Shown piece by piece: positions 32,957-43,944 of a stretch of 64,000 nt of DNA. How positions within the stretch are numbered: the first letter of the stretch is position 1; every line of letters begins with the position of its first letter. The DNA is from Leptobrachium leishanense (taxonomy: Eukaryota; Chordata; Amphibia; Anura; Megophryidae). A program made the translations under genes and the position numbers. Location: the NCBI GenBank assembly GCA_009667805.1, contig CM019069.1:51325422-51389421 (forward strand). The letters run 5' to 3'. Under the pieces are notes generated by a model, which did not search any database, had not been told where the DNA came from, and saw only the letters and a list, made by a program, of their open reading frames with translations.

Positions 32957-33122
32957 CAGGCCTCAAAATTTCCACTCGCCTGCTCACATTTGGCGAGTGG
33001 AAATTACATGAGGGCGAGTGGGAATGCAGAGGCAATGCTGGATAGAGGTTAGGTGGGGCAACTAGTGGTGAGTAACTCTTAAGGCCTGGCTAGTAGCTCA
33101 GGACTTGAAATTTTGAGGCCTG
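32957..33122. mobile_element. Small MITE (CAGGCCTCAAAATTTC ends)
   Basis: CAGGCCTCAAAATTTC and the inverted GAAATTTTGAGGCCTG bound 166 bp. Internally CCACTCGCC/GGCGAGTGG forms a hairpin. A target duplication is not clear. Confidence 0.65.
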
Positions 33123-33238
33123 CATCAGATGTTTCCGAATTACATGTCCCATGATACTTAATCCCAACTAATGCTGGCACAGCATCATGGAACATGTAGT
33201 TCAGAAATATCTGGTGTGCCAAGGTTGACCATCACTAC

Positions 33239-34435
33239 TTGGGATGCACCGATACAGATACCGGCATTTTCACGAGTACTTTTGTACTCGTGCAAATGCC
33301 CTGATACCTCTACCGATACCCGGAAGGCAGCACTGGGCTGACTTTCCATATCCGAGGGGCTGGAGCTGCTAGCAGAATGCATTAAAAGCATTCCGCTAGC
33401 ATTCCCCTCAAGTTGGCCGCGTGTTCCTCCAGGCTCCAAGCGGCCGACATCTGGCCGCATTTTCCTCCGAGTGGCTGTGTGTTCCGAGCTGCCACCAGGC
33501 TGTGACACGGCCTCCAGCCGCGGTCACGAGAGAGCATCAAAGTCTTCACAAGCCAGCGGCCCCTCGGAGCCTGGAGGGACACGTGGCCAGCCGGAGGGGA
33601 ATGCTAGCAGAATGCTTTTAATCATTTCTACAGGGTGTGCCCAGGAACACCCTAATGTTGGGTGACATTTTTGTCTTTGAACCCCTAAATAGATATTTTG
33701 GATGTTCCTGATAAATAGCATGAATATTGAGTGTACAATTGCATAAACATTGGTTATTCCTAATTAAAAATAACTGCTCTGTATATAATTTTCCAAGTAC
33801 ACATAAGTAATTAACCTCCCTGGCAGTCTATTTCTTCAGCAAAGCCTGGCTGAAAACGGTCTTTTTTTTATCCCCCCCCCCAGCAGCATCCAAAGTGTGG
33901 CTCATGGTTAAATTCCTATGTTGGAAGCGGTAACCCCGAGCAACACTCGGAATGCAGCTGGATACATTACCTCTCACTGCTCTCCCTCGACGTCCCCAAC
34001 TGCCTCCTCCGGCGACCTCATTACTTCCTGGTTCCCTCCTCGCGAGAAGGAATCCAGGAAGTAAAATGCTGCGATCGCCGGAGGAGACTGCAGAGATCAG
34101 CAAGGGAGCGCACGGAGAGGTAATGTATTCAGCCCGAGTGTGTGTCGGAGTTACCGCTCTCAGCGGTGAAATTTAACCCCGAGACACACTCGGTAACACC
34201 GCCAGGGAGGTTAATAAATGTTCCAGCGGTGCACACGCTAATGAGGTGGGCTGCACCTGCCATTGCTTTTAATGCATTCTGCTTGCAGCAGTGTCTGAGG
34301 TCTGTGTATGGGTATACATGTGTCTGGGTATACATCTCCATACATTTCAATAGTAACCTAAATTGGACAGGCTTTCAGCAAAAATCCTATCTAAAGGTAT
34401 CGGGAGTACCTGAAAAAAGTATCGGTGCATCCCTA
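33239..34435. mobile_element. hAT element, diverged TAGGGATGCACCGATACC family
   Basis: GGGATGCACCGATACAG at the left and GTATCGGTGCATCCCTA at the right. Flanks ATCACTAC and ATCACTAG agree at 7 of 8. A hairpin (33370-33610) is present; no minisatellite remains. A TTAA MITE (33815-34210) is nested inside. Confidence 0.82.
33815..34210. mobile_element. TTAA MITE (CCTCCCTGGC ends), copy 1
   Basis: TTAA lies at 33811-33814 and 34211-34214. The ends are CCTCCCTGGC and GCCAGGGAGG. Internal words CCCCGAG...CACTCGG and GCGATCGCCGG are shared with 63473-63887. It is non-coding; small ORFs on both strands are shadows. Confidence 0.85.
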
Positions 34436-35322
34436 ATCACTAGCCTATAGTATAAATTGGTTTTGGACTGTTATTTGAGAGTCTGAGAACGTATCATGAG
34501 AAAGGATTACAAAGTGTTTTTACATGCTGGATAAGTATTTCCAGTATTGTACATAAACCATAGTTGATAAATCTTGCCACTTCTGGTTACTGCAAAATAC
34601 AATACGCACATACACACAACACACACTCTACAAGGAAGATGAATGATCCTTTCTGCCTTCCTTTAAAATATTGGCTCTGTGAATTTTTAACATTTGATAT
34701 GTTTCACTGCTAATAGTTCACATTTTTATTCGAGTCGATTCGGTGTCTAGAGAGAGCACTTTGGGACTCCGATGAGAAAATTGAGATTTTGCGTAATGAG
34801 CGGGGAACAGTGAATCAGTCCGTTAAATCTCTTTGTTTGCTATGAAACTCCCTGGCATGTCCAGACTAGCAAGTCAGCCAATCAAAACATTTCTAATTGC
34901 GTTCTTTCTGGCTGCACGGTTTTATAATTTTAATGAGATATGGGTTTCTGAAGCCACGGAGAGCTCGCCTGCGCGTTCTGCTTTCTTGCTATTGATATTT
35001 TGTCAGCGCCCTTGAAGTAGTTAATCATTTCGGTGAAATTGCTCACCGGGCTACACACAGCTAGAGATACATTTTACGTTGTGAGTAATATGGCCACCCC
35101 ATCACAACCCTGTCAAATCTTAACCCTTCGTTGGATAAGCAGCCTGTGGTTTGTTTTAAAAGGCTAGAGTACAACATGCATAATCCTTGCAGGACTCCCC
35201 CAAGAGTGGTCCCTGTGTATCAACCCTGTCCTGTTAATTCTTCTTTATTTTTATCTTTTTTCCATTGTATGGTGCTGTGGAATATGTTTGTTTCAGGGGG
35301 TGTATTTGGGGTTGCCCTACAC
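34436..35322. promoter_or_regulatory. Candidate conserved non-coding element in MTX2 intron 1
   Basis: 34660-35060 is repeat-free and dense in AT-rich homeodomain-like words (TTTTATAATTTTAATGAG, ACATTTCTAATTGCG, TAGTTAATCATTTC) among moderately GC-rich DNA. It is set between transposons yet free of them. No exon is seen. Regulatory status is inferred. Confidence 0.3.
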
Positions 35323-36411
35323 CAGTGATGGCGAACCTTTTTGATGCCAAACTGTATCACTAAACCAATTTACGGTATGTGTCTCAAAATGCCAACCCAG
35401 CAATTAGTCCAATTAGACTCAAACCACTGCACATATGCCTACACAGCCCTATTATATACCTATACGTGTGCTTGCACAGCCCCTCTTTGCCTACAAACCT
35501 GTTTTTTTTTCTTTTCATGTCCCCCCTATTTTATAATTTCCTAATCCCCCAATTTGAGCGTATCATAGAGTTGCACAGCAATAAACACTTAGTAGTGTGC
35601 GTTGAGTATGAGCGAATCACAGAGCTTCAGAGTGCAGCATCATTGATCACTTTATAATTTTAAAGAGCACAACCGTGCTGCATTAGAAAGGAAAACTTTT
35701 ATCTTTACATGAAACTTGCTCATGTTTGGTATCATTCGAAAGCCGTAGCTTCTATGAGTCCAGTATCTCCTTTTTATAGGGGATTCCCTTTCCAGCGGGG
35801 GGCACTTCTGACATAGTCACGCCCATGCGCAATGATGTCAGTGGGTACCGATAGGTCCCGTAGGTGGGACCGAAATCCAAGGAATGATGTAACGCCCGCT
35901 GATTGGATGAGCAACTGTACGTCATGTCACACCTGTGCAGATTGTCGGAATCACCATCTCTGATTCACGAAGTGTGGAGGCAATATCTGATTGTCAGATC
36001 ATGCCTCCCGTTACCTGCACATGTGTGAGATACGCCACACAGAGAGCGGGTGGGATATAGACATGCACATGTGTATATCCCACCCTCACTGTGTGTCGTG
36101 TAACGCGCATGTCTATATCCCACCCTCTCTGTGTGGCGTGTCTCATATATGCGCAGGTAGCAGGAGGCAGTATCTGAGAGATATTGCCTCCGCGCTTAGT
36201 GAATCGGAGATGGTGATTCCGACGATCTGCACATGCGCGGGCATGACGTGACGACTAGCTGCTTGCCAGATCAGCTGGTGTTGCATCACTCCTGCGCAAG
36301 CGCAGATCGTCGGAGGCATTATCCGATGATCGGCAGTATTTGACGGAACAGCTGATCATCCTCGTAGATGCAGTGCCAAAACATCAGGAGGGCCAAGCTT
36401 GCTGCTCCCTG
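35323..36411. mobile_element. hAT-like element (CAGTGATGGCGAACC start)
   Basis: The left end is CAGTGATGGCGAACC. The right end, near CAGTGCCAAAACATCAGGAG to 36411, is a poor inverted match, so that boundary is uncertain. It contains a diverged copy of the 55-bp repeat (35557-35632) and a large hairpin (35936-36240). It is non-coding. Confidence 0.5.
35936..36240. repeat. Large imperfect hairpin, arms about 145 bp
   Basis: GGAATCACCATCTC pairs with GAGATGGTGATTCC, GGAGGCAATATCTGA with TATTGCCTCC, and GCGGGTGGGATATAGACATG with CATGTCTATATCCCACCC. The inner GTGGGATATAGAC/GTATATCCCAC stem also folds alone. Confidence 0.8.
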
Positions 36412-37717
36412 CTTTAGGGTCTTTTCACTAAAGATTGATGAAAGTTGTGAAAATCGACCTTTAGTGATGGGTTACATTGTGTCAATTTTGTTTTGGTGAC
36501 TTGACTCGCTGTGGAATTGGCCAAGATTTCGACCGAACTGCAGCCTGCTAAGTGCAGCTCTGTTTGGGCTCTATCTTTATTGATCAGGCCCCAGGTGTTT
36601 TCAATCTATCGCTCTGCACATCTGATTGTGCTCAACGCTTTGGGAATAGCGAGTGGCGTCAAGCCTCCCTCTTGAATGAAGGCATCTCTTTTCAAGATGT
36701 ATCAACGCATTCCTGTATCTCCATGAATTCTCATTCTCCCTCTTCATTAGATTGCCTTTTTCAGATATTTATTTTATAAGCAGCCCAATTTTGCCGCTGA
36801 TTAATTAGCCCGGCATTAAGATGTAATAGATTCTGCTGTAAGATCGTCTGCACCAGATTTTTCCTGCCGGTTGCCAAGTGAACATTTAATCATCAATATA
36901 TCTAACAAACATCCTTACTTTGAAACTTCTATTAAAATAGCTTAAGACTAATTTTCTGGGTCTTGTAAATCAATTTAATAAGTCTAGGAATGCAATACCA
37001 GATGCAAGATATTAGAAAACGACTTCTACTTAGTCGAGTGAGATATATAATGAATTTTCTATCCGCTAAGTATCCAGAAACATGTATATTACTATCAATA
37101 TGATGAATGGACTCCGTCACAGAAAAACAAATATTATCCTTGGGGTTTGCTTTCGTCTTTAAATTGATACATTGTATTTATGTCCCGGCTTAGGAGAAAT
37201 AATGACAGGTATTCAAATAATTCAAACCGCAAACTATCTCTGCTTAAGCAAAGCCGTGTTCATTTTATTCTGGACCCAGCCAATGGGTCAGCGCTCCATT
37301 CCACTTGCTTTTTGACCCTTCATAGCCTAATGCTTCGAGTCCATTGATTTTTGGTATCCCTTTTAAAAATTGATCTGCCCTTTCTTGATGGTGGGTGGAA
37401 TTGGCGTATGTTCAGGCAGCATATAATTACCAAGTTAGCTATTACTTCCCTTATTGATCATAACTAATGGAAGATCGCTTTTTTTTTTCCTTCCTTTTGC
37501 CGTGTTGCACCTCCATCGCAGTATGTTTCTCATGCCGTATGTATGATGTAGGTAGACCGTTTTAGTCCTAATGTAATTATCTGTATTACGTACAATTTCT
37601 CTGGCAGCAATAGACCCTACAGGCTATAATGCCTAGAGGAGCAATCAGTCTTATTTTCTTTATTAATGGGTAGTTTAAACTCCCCTCACCCCCTTTTTTT
37701 TTTTTCTCTACAATATA
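36412..37717. promoter_or_regulatory. Candidate conserved non-coding element in MTX2 intron 1
   Basis: 36430-37430 is one kilobase without transposon ends or low-complexity arrays. It holds TTTATTGATCAGG, CTGATTAATTAGCCCGG, TTTAATCATCAATATATC and similar homeodomain/PBX-like words. It has no plausible exon. In vertebrates this intron lies in the HOXD regulatory neighbourhood, which makes an enhancer plausible, but no alignment was made. Confidence 0.35.
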
Positions 37718-38462
37718 GGGCCTTATTACAATCGTCGTGCATACGTTTGCGCCCACGCAAAAACGCAAGGGGCAAAACCCTTTTGCGCTGAACGTCGTAT
37801 TACAGTGTCAGCGCAACAAACGCGCGTGTATATGTCTACCGCGGGTGAACCTGTGCGAACGCTTCGCGAGCTTACTGTACGTTGCGCGTCCTATACTTAA
37901 CATTCTGAGCGCAAATGCGTTTGTGCGCTGGTACGCGGATGGTATTCCAATCTATGCGCAGGAATGAACGCATAGACGTTGCGCGCATAATTTTAGCAAC
38001 TCCTAAAAGCTGTTAATGCCAAGTTCTATCAACCTAGCCGAAACCAATACACCAACCAAAAAAAAAATACGCAGCAAAGTATTTGCTTACAAGTACACAT
38101 TCTAAACCTACCAAACCAATAAATTTGAGAAGTTGTGTGTTCATTTTTTTTCTTATTGATGCAGCATATATGCGCTTATTGACTATGACAGGCGCAAAAA
38201 CTTAATGTGAGACAATTGTGGTTCTTAATTCTGATTGGCTGAATCGTGTGGAAAAAAACAGTCCGCACACTGATTTTCTGCGTGCAACGTTGCTGCGCGC
38301 GCGTTTGTGCGCGTCCGCTTTACACGTGTTATTGCTCGACGGATGAAAAAATGCGCGAGGATTGTAATTCCAGCGTTGATTTACACGCGTTAATGTTTAA
38401 CTCTGGGTGCACAAATTCATGCGTTGCGCGTACGTTTTTGCGTGAAGAAAGTAATAGGGTCC
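37718..38462. mobile_element. DNA transposon/MITE with GGGCCTTATTACAATC-type ends, copy 2
   Basis: Ends GGGCCTTATTACAATCGTCG and AAGAAAGTAATAGGGTCC with ATA on both sides (37715-37717, 38463-38465). It shares TGATTGGCTGAATC and CATATATGCTGCATCAATAA blocks with copies 1 and 3, inverted. CpG-rich and non-coding. Confidence 0.7.
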
Positions 38463-38835
38463 ATAGTGTTGAAAAATATTGTTTAGTACCTTACCAAGAC
38501 CCATCAGACTGAATTTGAGCTTGTTGACATTCCTGTGCATTCAATGTTTACATATTTATAAGACTGTTTGTTTTTGTCTTTTTAAATTTAATTTTATTAA
38601 TTGTTCATTGAAGTTAACAAAACTGGAGACGAGTGAATGTCAAGGTCACCTTCAGGTATATTATGGAGCCCTTCAAAACTCTAAAACATCAGTGATATTT
38701 CAACCGCAGTTCCGCAGCACACTGATGTGCCCGGAGCGATCCTATGGTGTCCATCGGGAGTATAATGGGACAGTGGCAAAATGCAGTTGCAGTGGCGCAA
38801 AGAGCAGATGTATTTCTGAATAGAAGACCGTTACA
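38463..38835. other. MTX2 intron 1 DNA, nothing recognised
   Basis: No repeat end or exon was recognised; an ORF across 38479-38823 has no domain. Confidence 0.4.
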
Positions 38836-39025
38836 AATACTTATACAGCGCCAACAGATTCCGTAGCGCTTTACAACGGGGACGCACGAACAGGGGACAT
38901 AATAAATAAAAAAAACCTAAGGAATAGACGGACCTGCCCGTAGGATATTTGTCCTGCTAATACAGCATTTTATACAAGTGCTCAGCCAGACATCCCATGA
39001 GCTTACAATGTAAGGGACTAAGGCA
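38836..39025 (-). mobile_element. L2 LINE 3' tail
   Basis: CTTATACAGCGCCAACAGAT...GTAGCGCTTTACAACG and later GAGCTTACAATGTAAGGGAC are the inverted L2 3' UTR landmarks. 5'-truncated. Confidence 0.75.
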
Positions 39026-39362
39026 AGTGAAACAATAGGGAGCAGGGAGAGTGTAAAGACTTCAAGAGTATTCTAAACACCCTAACAGTAGTTTTAAGTG
39101 GAAAAAATGATGTTCTTTATAAACTGCTTGCGAGCCTTGACATACTTTAGCTCGTTATCGGTGTGCTACAAGATGCAAAGTTTGAAAATCACTGCTCTGT
39201 AATGACACACGTGTGTACTTAGTTTATGGTGTGAAGAGGTCCTATATCCCTGTATACCTGTACAAAGTGGCTTCTTGGCAAAATGCGATGCTGCTATACA
39301 CCTGTCTTTTCACTGGTAGGTCCTATATATGCTAGTAATAAACACTGTTCAAACCATGTGAT
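39026..39362. other. MTX2 intron 1 DNA, nothing recognised
   Basis: No supported feature. Confidence 0.4.
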
Positions 39363-39493
39363 ACAGGGATGTCAAATGTCCTCCCCCATGTGTTGCTGAA
39401 CTACAACTCCCATGATTCTCTGTCCATCGATTTTGCTTTCCGAGATTTGTAGGTCATTAAAATCTGGTGGCTGAAGTTTGACATTCCTGCCCT
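39363..39493. mobile_element. Short MITE with CAGGGATGTCAAA-type ends
   Basis: CAGGGATGTCAAATGTCC at the left and TTTGACATTCCTGCCCT at the right are inverted. ACTACAACTCCCATGATTC inside is a word common in vertebrate DNA-transposon fragments. A related piece lies near 55880-55945. Confidence 0.5.
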
Positions 39494-40649
39494 AATGATT
39501 GCAATCTGTACTGTGAGAGAGACTGAGCCCCATCAAAGAGCTTGTGCTGCCGCAAATTGACAGCCTTGGAGGTCGGGATAACCCTTCTGCTTTGAAAGCT
39601 GTCACTGCAGCCTGGGACCAATCGGAATGGAAGGGAGGGCAGGTTCGTGTTCACATGACCAATTTAAATAAAGTGAAGAGGTTATGGTGGCTAAAATTTT
39701 TTAACCTACGTAGACTTGTATACATACATCTGTGTACATGTCTATGTATGGCCCAGTGTGCCTTAGGACTTAGATACAACATATAATGCATACAGCTCGA
39801 TACATTCTCTGCTTGCCCCCGAGGACTTATGGTTGCACCAGCCACACTTACTGCATGATCTCAGTCTTGTTCAGTTTCATTTAAACATACTCTATTCGCA
39901 ATATCTCATTGTGGATATTCGGCAGCACAACCTCATTAAAACGGAAAGGCCGGCTTTCTGTAGAATAAATGTATGCATTTGTAAGGGGGTGGGTTTGACA
40001 AAACAGGGGCTTGAGGAAATATGCCGTTGTTCATATAATCTCAGCAGCGAGCAGCCAACCGTATCAAAAACTGAAGTTTGCATCCTTTTTAAATGTGTGT
40101 ATCGTAACTCTTTGTGGGCCGGGAAGAGGTGCATGCCTTAAGCCTGTGTGTATCTTACCTGCGCGGCATTCAAAGGGTTAAAGTGGCTTCCGTGCGATAA
40201 TTGAATATATGGAATCAGAAAAAAAGAATGTGTTAGCTCTCCAAGCTGTTTTATTTACCTGTGTTTCATGCCTAGAGGAGTCTAGTTGCCCAAGAATAAA
40301 CTGAGTTTGACTTCATTACAGCGTGAATGATAAGTTTATATGGAGTTATTATAGCATTAATCAACTTGATGGATTGGAAATATGACAGAGCTGGAGCCGT
40401 GTGTAATTTCAATGCCTACTGCTTTGCAACTGTTCTTCACCTACACGCAGATCTAACAGAATAATGAAGGAACATTGCATTTTCGTTTACGTGTAACCCT
40501 TTTTGAGCCAGCAATTTGTTGAGAAATGCAGAATATCTCTTTTGAAGGGAATGGAGTAATTCACATTTGTAAGGGGAAAAAAAACCCTATTTCCTGTAGA
40601 TGTGCTGGCGGACTGTTATATATATATATATATATTTATTAATATTAAT
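39494..40649. promoter_or_regulatory. Candidate conserved non-coding element in MTX2 intron 1
   Basis: 40180-40560 is repeat-free with GTGAATGATAAGTTTATATG, GCATTAATCAACTTGATGG and GTGTGTAATTTCAATGCC, words typical of homeodomain/PBX-bound vertebrate enhancers. A TA microsatellite follows at 40617-40636. 39494-40180 shows nothing definite. Confidence 0.3.
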
Positions 40650-40756
40650 CGTATTTTTCGCTCCATAAGACGCACCTGACCATAAGACGCACCTAGTTTT
40701 TAGAGGGGGAAAACAGGAAAATAAATATTCTGAAATCAAATAGTGTAATAATGAAT

Positions 40757-40888
40757 ATACTGTCCCCCAGCTCATGGATACTGTCCCACAGCTCATGGAT
40801 ACTGTCCCCCAGCTCATGGATACTGTCCCCCAGCTCATGGATAGTGCCCCAGCTCGCTCATGGATAGTGCCCCAGCTCGCTCATGGAT
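40757..40888. repeat. 21-bp minisatellite, about six units
   Basis: The unit is CCCCCAGCTCATGGATACTGT, then CCCCAGCTCGCTCATGGATA variants next to the palindrome. The core is the same as in the arrays at 9046-10170 and 49741-50658. Confidence 0.85.
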
Positions 40889-41103
40889 ATGCCTCAGCTC
40901 ACCTGTCGCCGCCGCGTTAGGCTCCCTCTGAGCGTGCGTCCGGCGGCAGGAAGCTTGGGCACTCGCCTGGGGGAGCCACGTGACCGCGATCTCGCGAGAT
41001 CGCGGTCACGTGGCTCCCCCAGGCGAGTGCCCAAGCTTCCTGCCGCCGGACGCACGCTCAGAGGGAGCCTAACGCGGCGGCGACAGGTGAGCTGAGGCAT
41101 ATC
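40886..41103. repeat. Perfect 218-bp palindrome
   Basis: The centre lies between 40994 and 40995 (CTCG|CGAG). Each 109-base arm is the exact reverse complement of the other with no loop. The core reads CGCGATCTCGCGAGATCGCG, with CCACGTGACC/GGTCACGTGG beside it, and CAGGTGAGCTGAGG faces outward at both ends. The ORFs on the two strands across it give the same peptide and are an artefact of the symmetry. Confidence 0.95.
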
Positions 41104-41189
41104 ATGGGGCATTCGCTCCATAAGACGCACCCACTTTCCCCCCCACTTTTTGGGGGGAGAAAAGTGCGTCTTATGGAGGGAAAAATACG

Positions 41190-42805
41190 GTCTATATATT
41201 TCCTATTCATCAATCCCAGCAGATCAGTTACCAACCAGTATTGTCCTTGGTGCTTTTGAACTGTAACTCACATAGTGCTTAAAGGGGCACCATGAGCTCT
41301 GTGACCATTGATCTGGCTGTCTGCTTTGGTGTAGAAATGACAGCAGCTGCCAGATCTGGTGCAGAGCCGAGGGAGCCCAGCGCTGGAATGAAGGGTCACT
41401 GGAACTGTATTTCTGTTTTTCTGCAATCATACAATTGTCGTCTGACCGATCCTACAACATGCAGGCGAATCTGCTCTCTTCCACTGCATCCGACCACCAT
41501 AGGACGATTTCAGACGATTTTATTTGATTCCGCAGATTAGCGATACTTTAAATTTTCATGGGATTTGGTCAGATGAAACCAGACGATCTGGTACAAATTT
41601 CATGAAAAAGATGGATTGTACAGTTAAACCACCGTGCCGTGGCAGAGAAATTGCCCCATAGAGAAGTGATTCAGTGCGAAGCCCATAGGATTCAATGAAA
41701 TTTTTTTTTTTTCGTTCCCTTAGGTATTTTTCTGGATTTTCTTAAGCGACATGTTGGGTTCTGATTTAATTTAAATTGATTAAATTTTAAAAAAACAAGG
41801 CTTTTTTCTCTCGTAACGCATCCTTTTTTTTTTTTTTCTTTCTGTCTTGCAAGCTGGCTGCATTGCTGTCCCTGGTGCTGAAACCTATTTCAGCACAAGG
41901 GACAGGGTGTTAATTGCAGCCTTCAGCGAGGATTCCCCCCCCCCCCCTGCTTTGGCTGCACTCAACGGGGCTGTCCTTCGAAAGACTTTTTTTTTTTTTT
42001 CCTCTCCCTGCAGCTCCCCCTCGCAGCAGTTTTTTTTTTTCGTCTGGCCTGTCGGCCGATGGCGTTGTCCGTACACGGGTGATCAGGTCGGTCACCTGAC
42101 TGGTGCCCCTGGACGGCCAGCCTAAAAGACACTAGGGTTCAAACGTAAAGGGGAGGGTGGTGTGATCAGGCGGGGTTAATATTTAACCCCTCTGTCCCAC
42201 CTCCAATTTAACTCAACACTGTTTCTATAACTGGTGCCATCAGGATACTGGCAGAGCATCACAGGATTCGTAATTCGGTCATGTTGCGGCCTTGGGTGCC
42301 GAAGAACTGCGCCGCGAAATTGTGTTACGGAGAGAAAAAGATGTTCCTATTTGTGCCCTGATCGCTCCTTCTGTATGAAAATTGGGTAAAATATCATCCT
42401 CCGCTTTCCTTTTGAGAACTACAACCTTTTTATAGTGCAAACTTTGCACACGCTCTCAATCAGGCCTCCAGATATGTGAGCTTTGCCCTATTGCAGGCTG
42501 CATTAATATCCTTTAATGTCTTGTGCAGTATTGATGCTTGGTGTATCTGTACTTGCTGTACGTAGGCTGTATAGTCACATAAAGCTACAATTCCAATATG
42601 TTGATGCTGTTAAGCTTCTTTCACTGTATTGCTGGAAGGTTTGTTATGTAAGAGAGGACAAAGGAGGGCCACTTTTTTTTTTTTTTCTGACTGAAATTGT
42701 AATTGTACAACCTGTAACTAAATTGCCTTTTGGCTGCAATGTCTCCTGAATCTTAAAATGTAATGAATTCCTGGCAATGCATTGTCTCAATGCCCCAAAA
42801 AATTA
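41190..42805. other. MTX2 intron 1 DNA with possible degraded TTAA element
   Basis: TTAAAGGGGCACC at 41278 and CGAGGGAGCCCAGCGCTGGA resemble the element at 14910-15945 (CGAGGGAGCCCAGTGCTGGA). TTTAACCCCTCTGTCCCACC near 42180 resembles its right part. Poly-T and poly-C runs interrupt 41700-42040. No clean ends and no exon. Confidence 0.35.
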
Positions 42806-43801
42806 GGCCCCTTCTACATTCTTCGTGCCGCGTAAATTTTTTTGCGTGCATCGTCCGGCGTTATCGCGTGAAACTTAACGGAGTATTCAGATCCGAATGC
42901 ATTTTCTCATGCGTCCGAAAATCACGTTCGTAAAAACGACACACAAAACGAAGATTAATATGCGCGCAGTAACGTAGCGCACTTAAATCATCGTGCGGAC
43001 TGTTTTTTTTCACCGGATTCAGCCAATCAGAATGAAGAGCCTTAATTGACATCAATTTACCTTTTAATTGACCCACTCAGGCTGGGTTCACACTTGGACG
43101 TAGCGCTGCGTTGCGGAATGCGCGCGTTTTTTTTTTTACGCACGTTCGCGCATACGAAAAACCGCTATATTTATGGCTGCGAACGCGCTGCTGTATGCCA
43201 GAAAAGAAGCTCCCGGACTTCTTTGGGCGCAGGACGTTTTAAAGCACGCTCCTGCGCGCTTTAAAACACCCGGGTGTGAACGGGTCCCATTGAAAACAAT
43301 GGTATTTCCCCGTTCATGCGTTTTTTAAAGCATGCACGAACGCGCTTTAAGTTTTTGCGCCTGTCAAAGTAAATCTGAGTATATATGCTGCAGCAATAAT
43401 AAAAACACGCACAAATTCCCAATTTTTTTTGTTTGGGTATGTGTAGAATGTGTAACTATACTGTGCTGTATTTTTATCTTTTTTTCCGTTTCGGCCAGAA
43501 CGCTCCGATTTGCAGTTACCAGCAGCTTTTCAAAAGACGTTAAAATTATGCGCGCAAACGTCGTTCGTAAAAAGATGCACATCGATTGGAATACCGGCGC
43601 ACGAACGAATTTGCGCTCACAATGTTAAGTATAGGATGCGCACAGTTCATCTCGCTCGCACTGGTCCACCCGCGATAAACGATAACGTGCATCGTTTGCG
43701 CGAACGTTGTAATACAATGTTCAGCGCAAAGGGTTTTGCCCCTTGTGCAAATGCGCATTTGCGCACGCAAAACCATTTGCGCGAAGAACGTAATAGACCC
43801 C
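42806..43801. mobile_element. DNA transposon/MITE with GGCCCCTTCTACATTC-type ends, copy 3
   Basis: Ends GGCCCCTTCTACATTC and GAACGTAATAGACCCC are flanked by TTA (42803-42805, 43802-43804). It shares TTCAGCCAATCAGAATGAAG and ATATATGCTGCAGCAATAAT with copies 1 and 2. About 250 bp longer than those because of a nested MITE. It ends about 95 bp before MTX2 exon 2. Confidence 0.75.
43080..43346. mobile_element. Nested MITE with GGCTGGGTTCACAC start
   Basis: GGCTGGGTTCACACTTGGAC and the inverted GGGTGTGAACGGGTCCC with CGCGCTTTAAAAC/GTTTTAAAGCACGC stems form an inserted block. It is absent from copies 1 and 2, where TTAAGTTTTTGCGCCTGTCA is continuous. Confidence 0.55.
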
Positions 43802-43896
43802 TTACACTTTTTTTTTTTTTTGCAAGAAGTCATACAGACGCTTATTCCAATATTTGTTTTACTCTAATAATAATATTTATGTATTGTTCTTCACAG

Positions 43897-43944
43897 CTGT
43901 AGAACCATGGCCTGAAAACGCTACTATTTATCAGCCAATGAAGA
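43897..43944 (+). CDS. MTX2: Metaxin-2, exon 2
   Basis: The acceptor TTGTTCTTCACAG precedes a 48-nt exon ending AAGA before GTGAGT. Joined to the single G of exon 1, the first codon is GCT (Ala), then VEPWPENATIYQPMK, with one A left over. Human metaxin-2 reads AEPWPENATLYQQLK here, so 11 of 15 residues are identical and the two phase-1 junctions fit. The segment precedes the GST-like N-terminal domain. The other two frames contain stops, as expected for a true exon. Confidence 0.95.

Larger units (their letters stand above)
40650..41189. mobile_element. MITE with CGTATTTTTCGCTCCATAAG ends, carrying array and palindrome
   Basis: Inverted ends CGTATTTTTCGCTCCATAAG and CTTATGGAGGGAAAAATACG surround a second inner copy of ATAAGACGCACC, five to six minisatellite units (40757-40888) and a perfect 218-bp palindrome. 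It is 540 bp with no transposase. The superfamily is unclear and no target duplication was found. Confidence 0.75.

Noticed and set aside
40883..41130. Basic 70-78 codon ORFs on both strands
   Set aside because: The two peptides are the same because the DNA is a perfect palindrome; no family resemblance.
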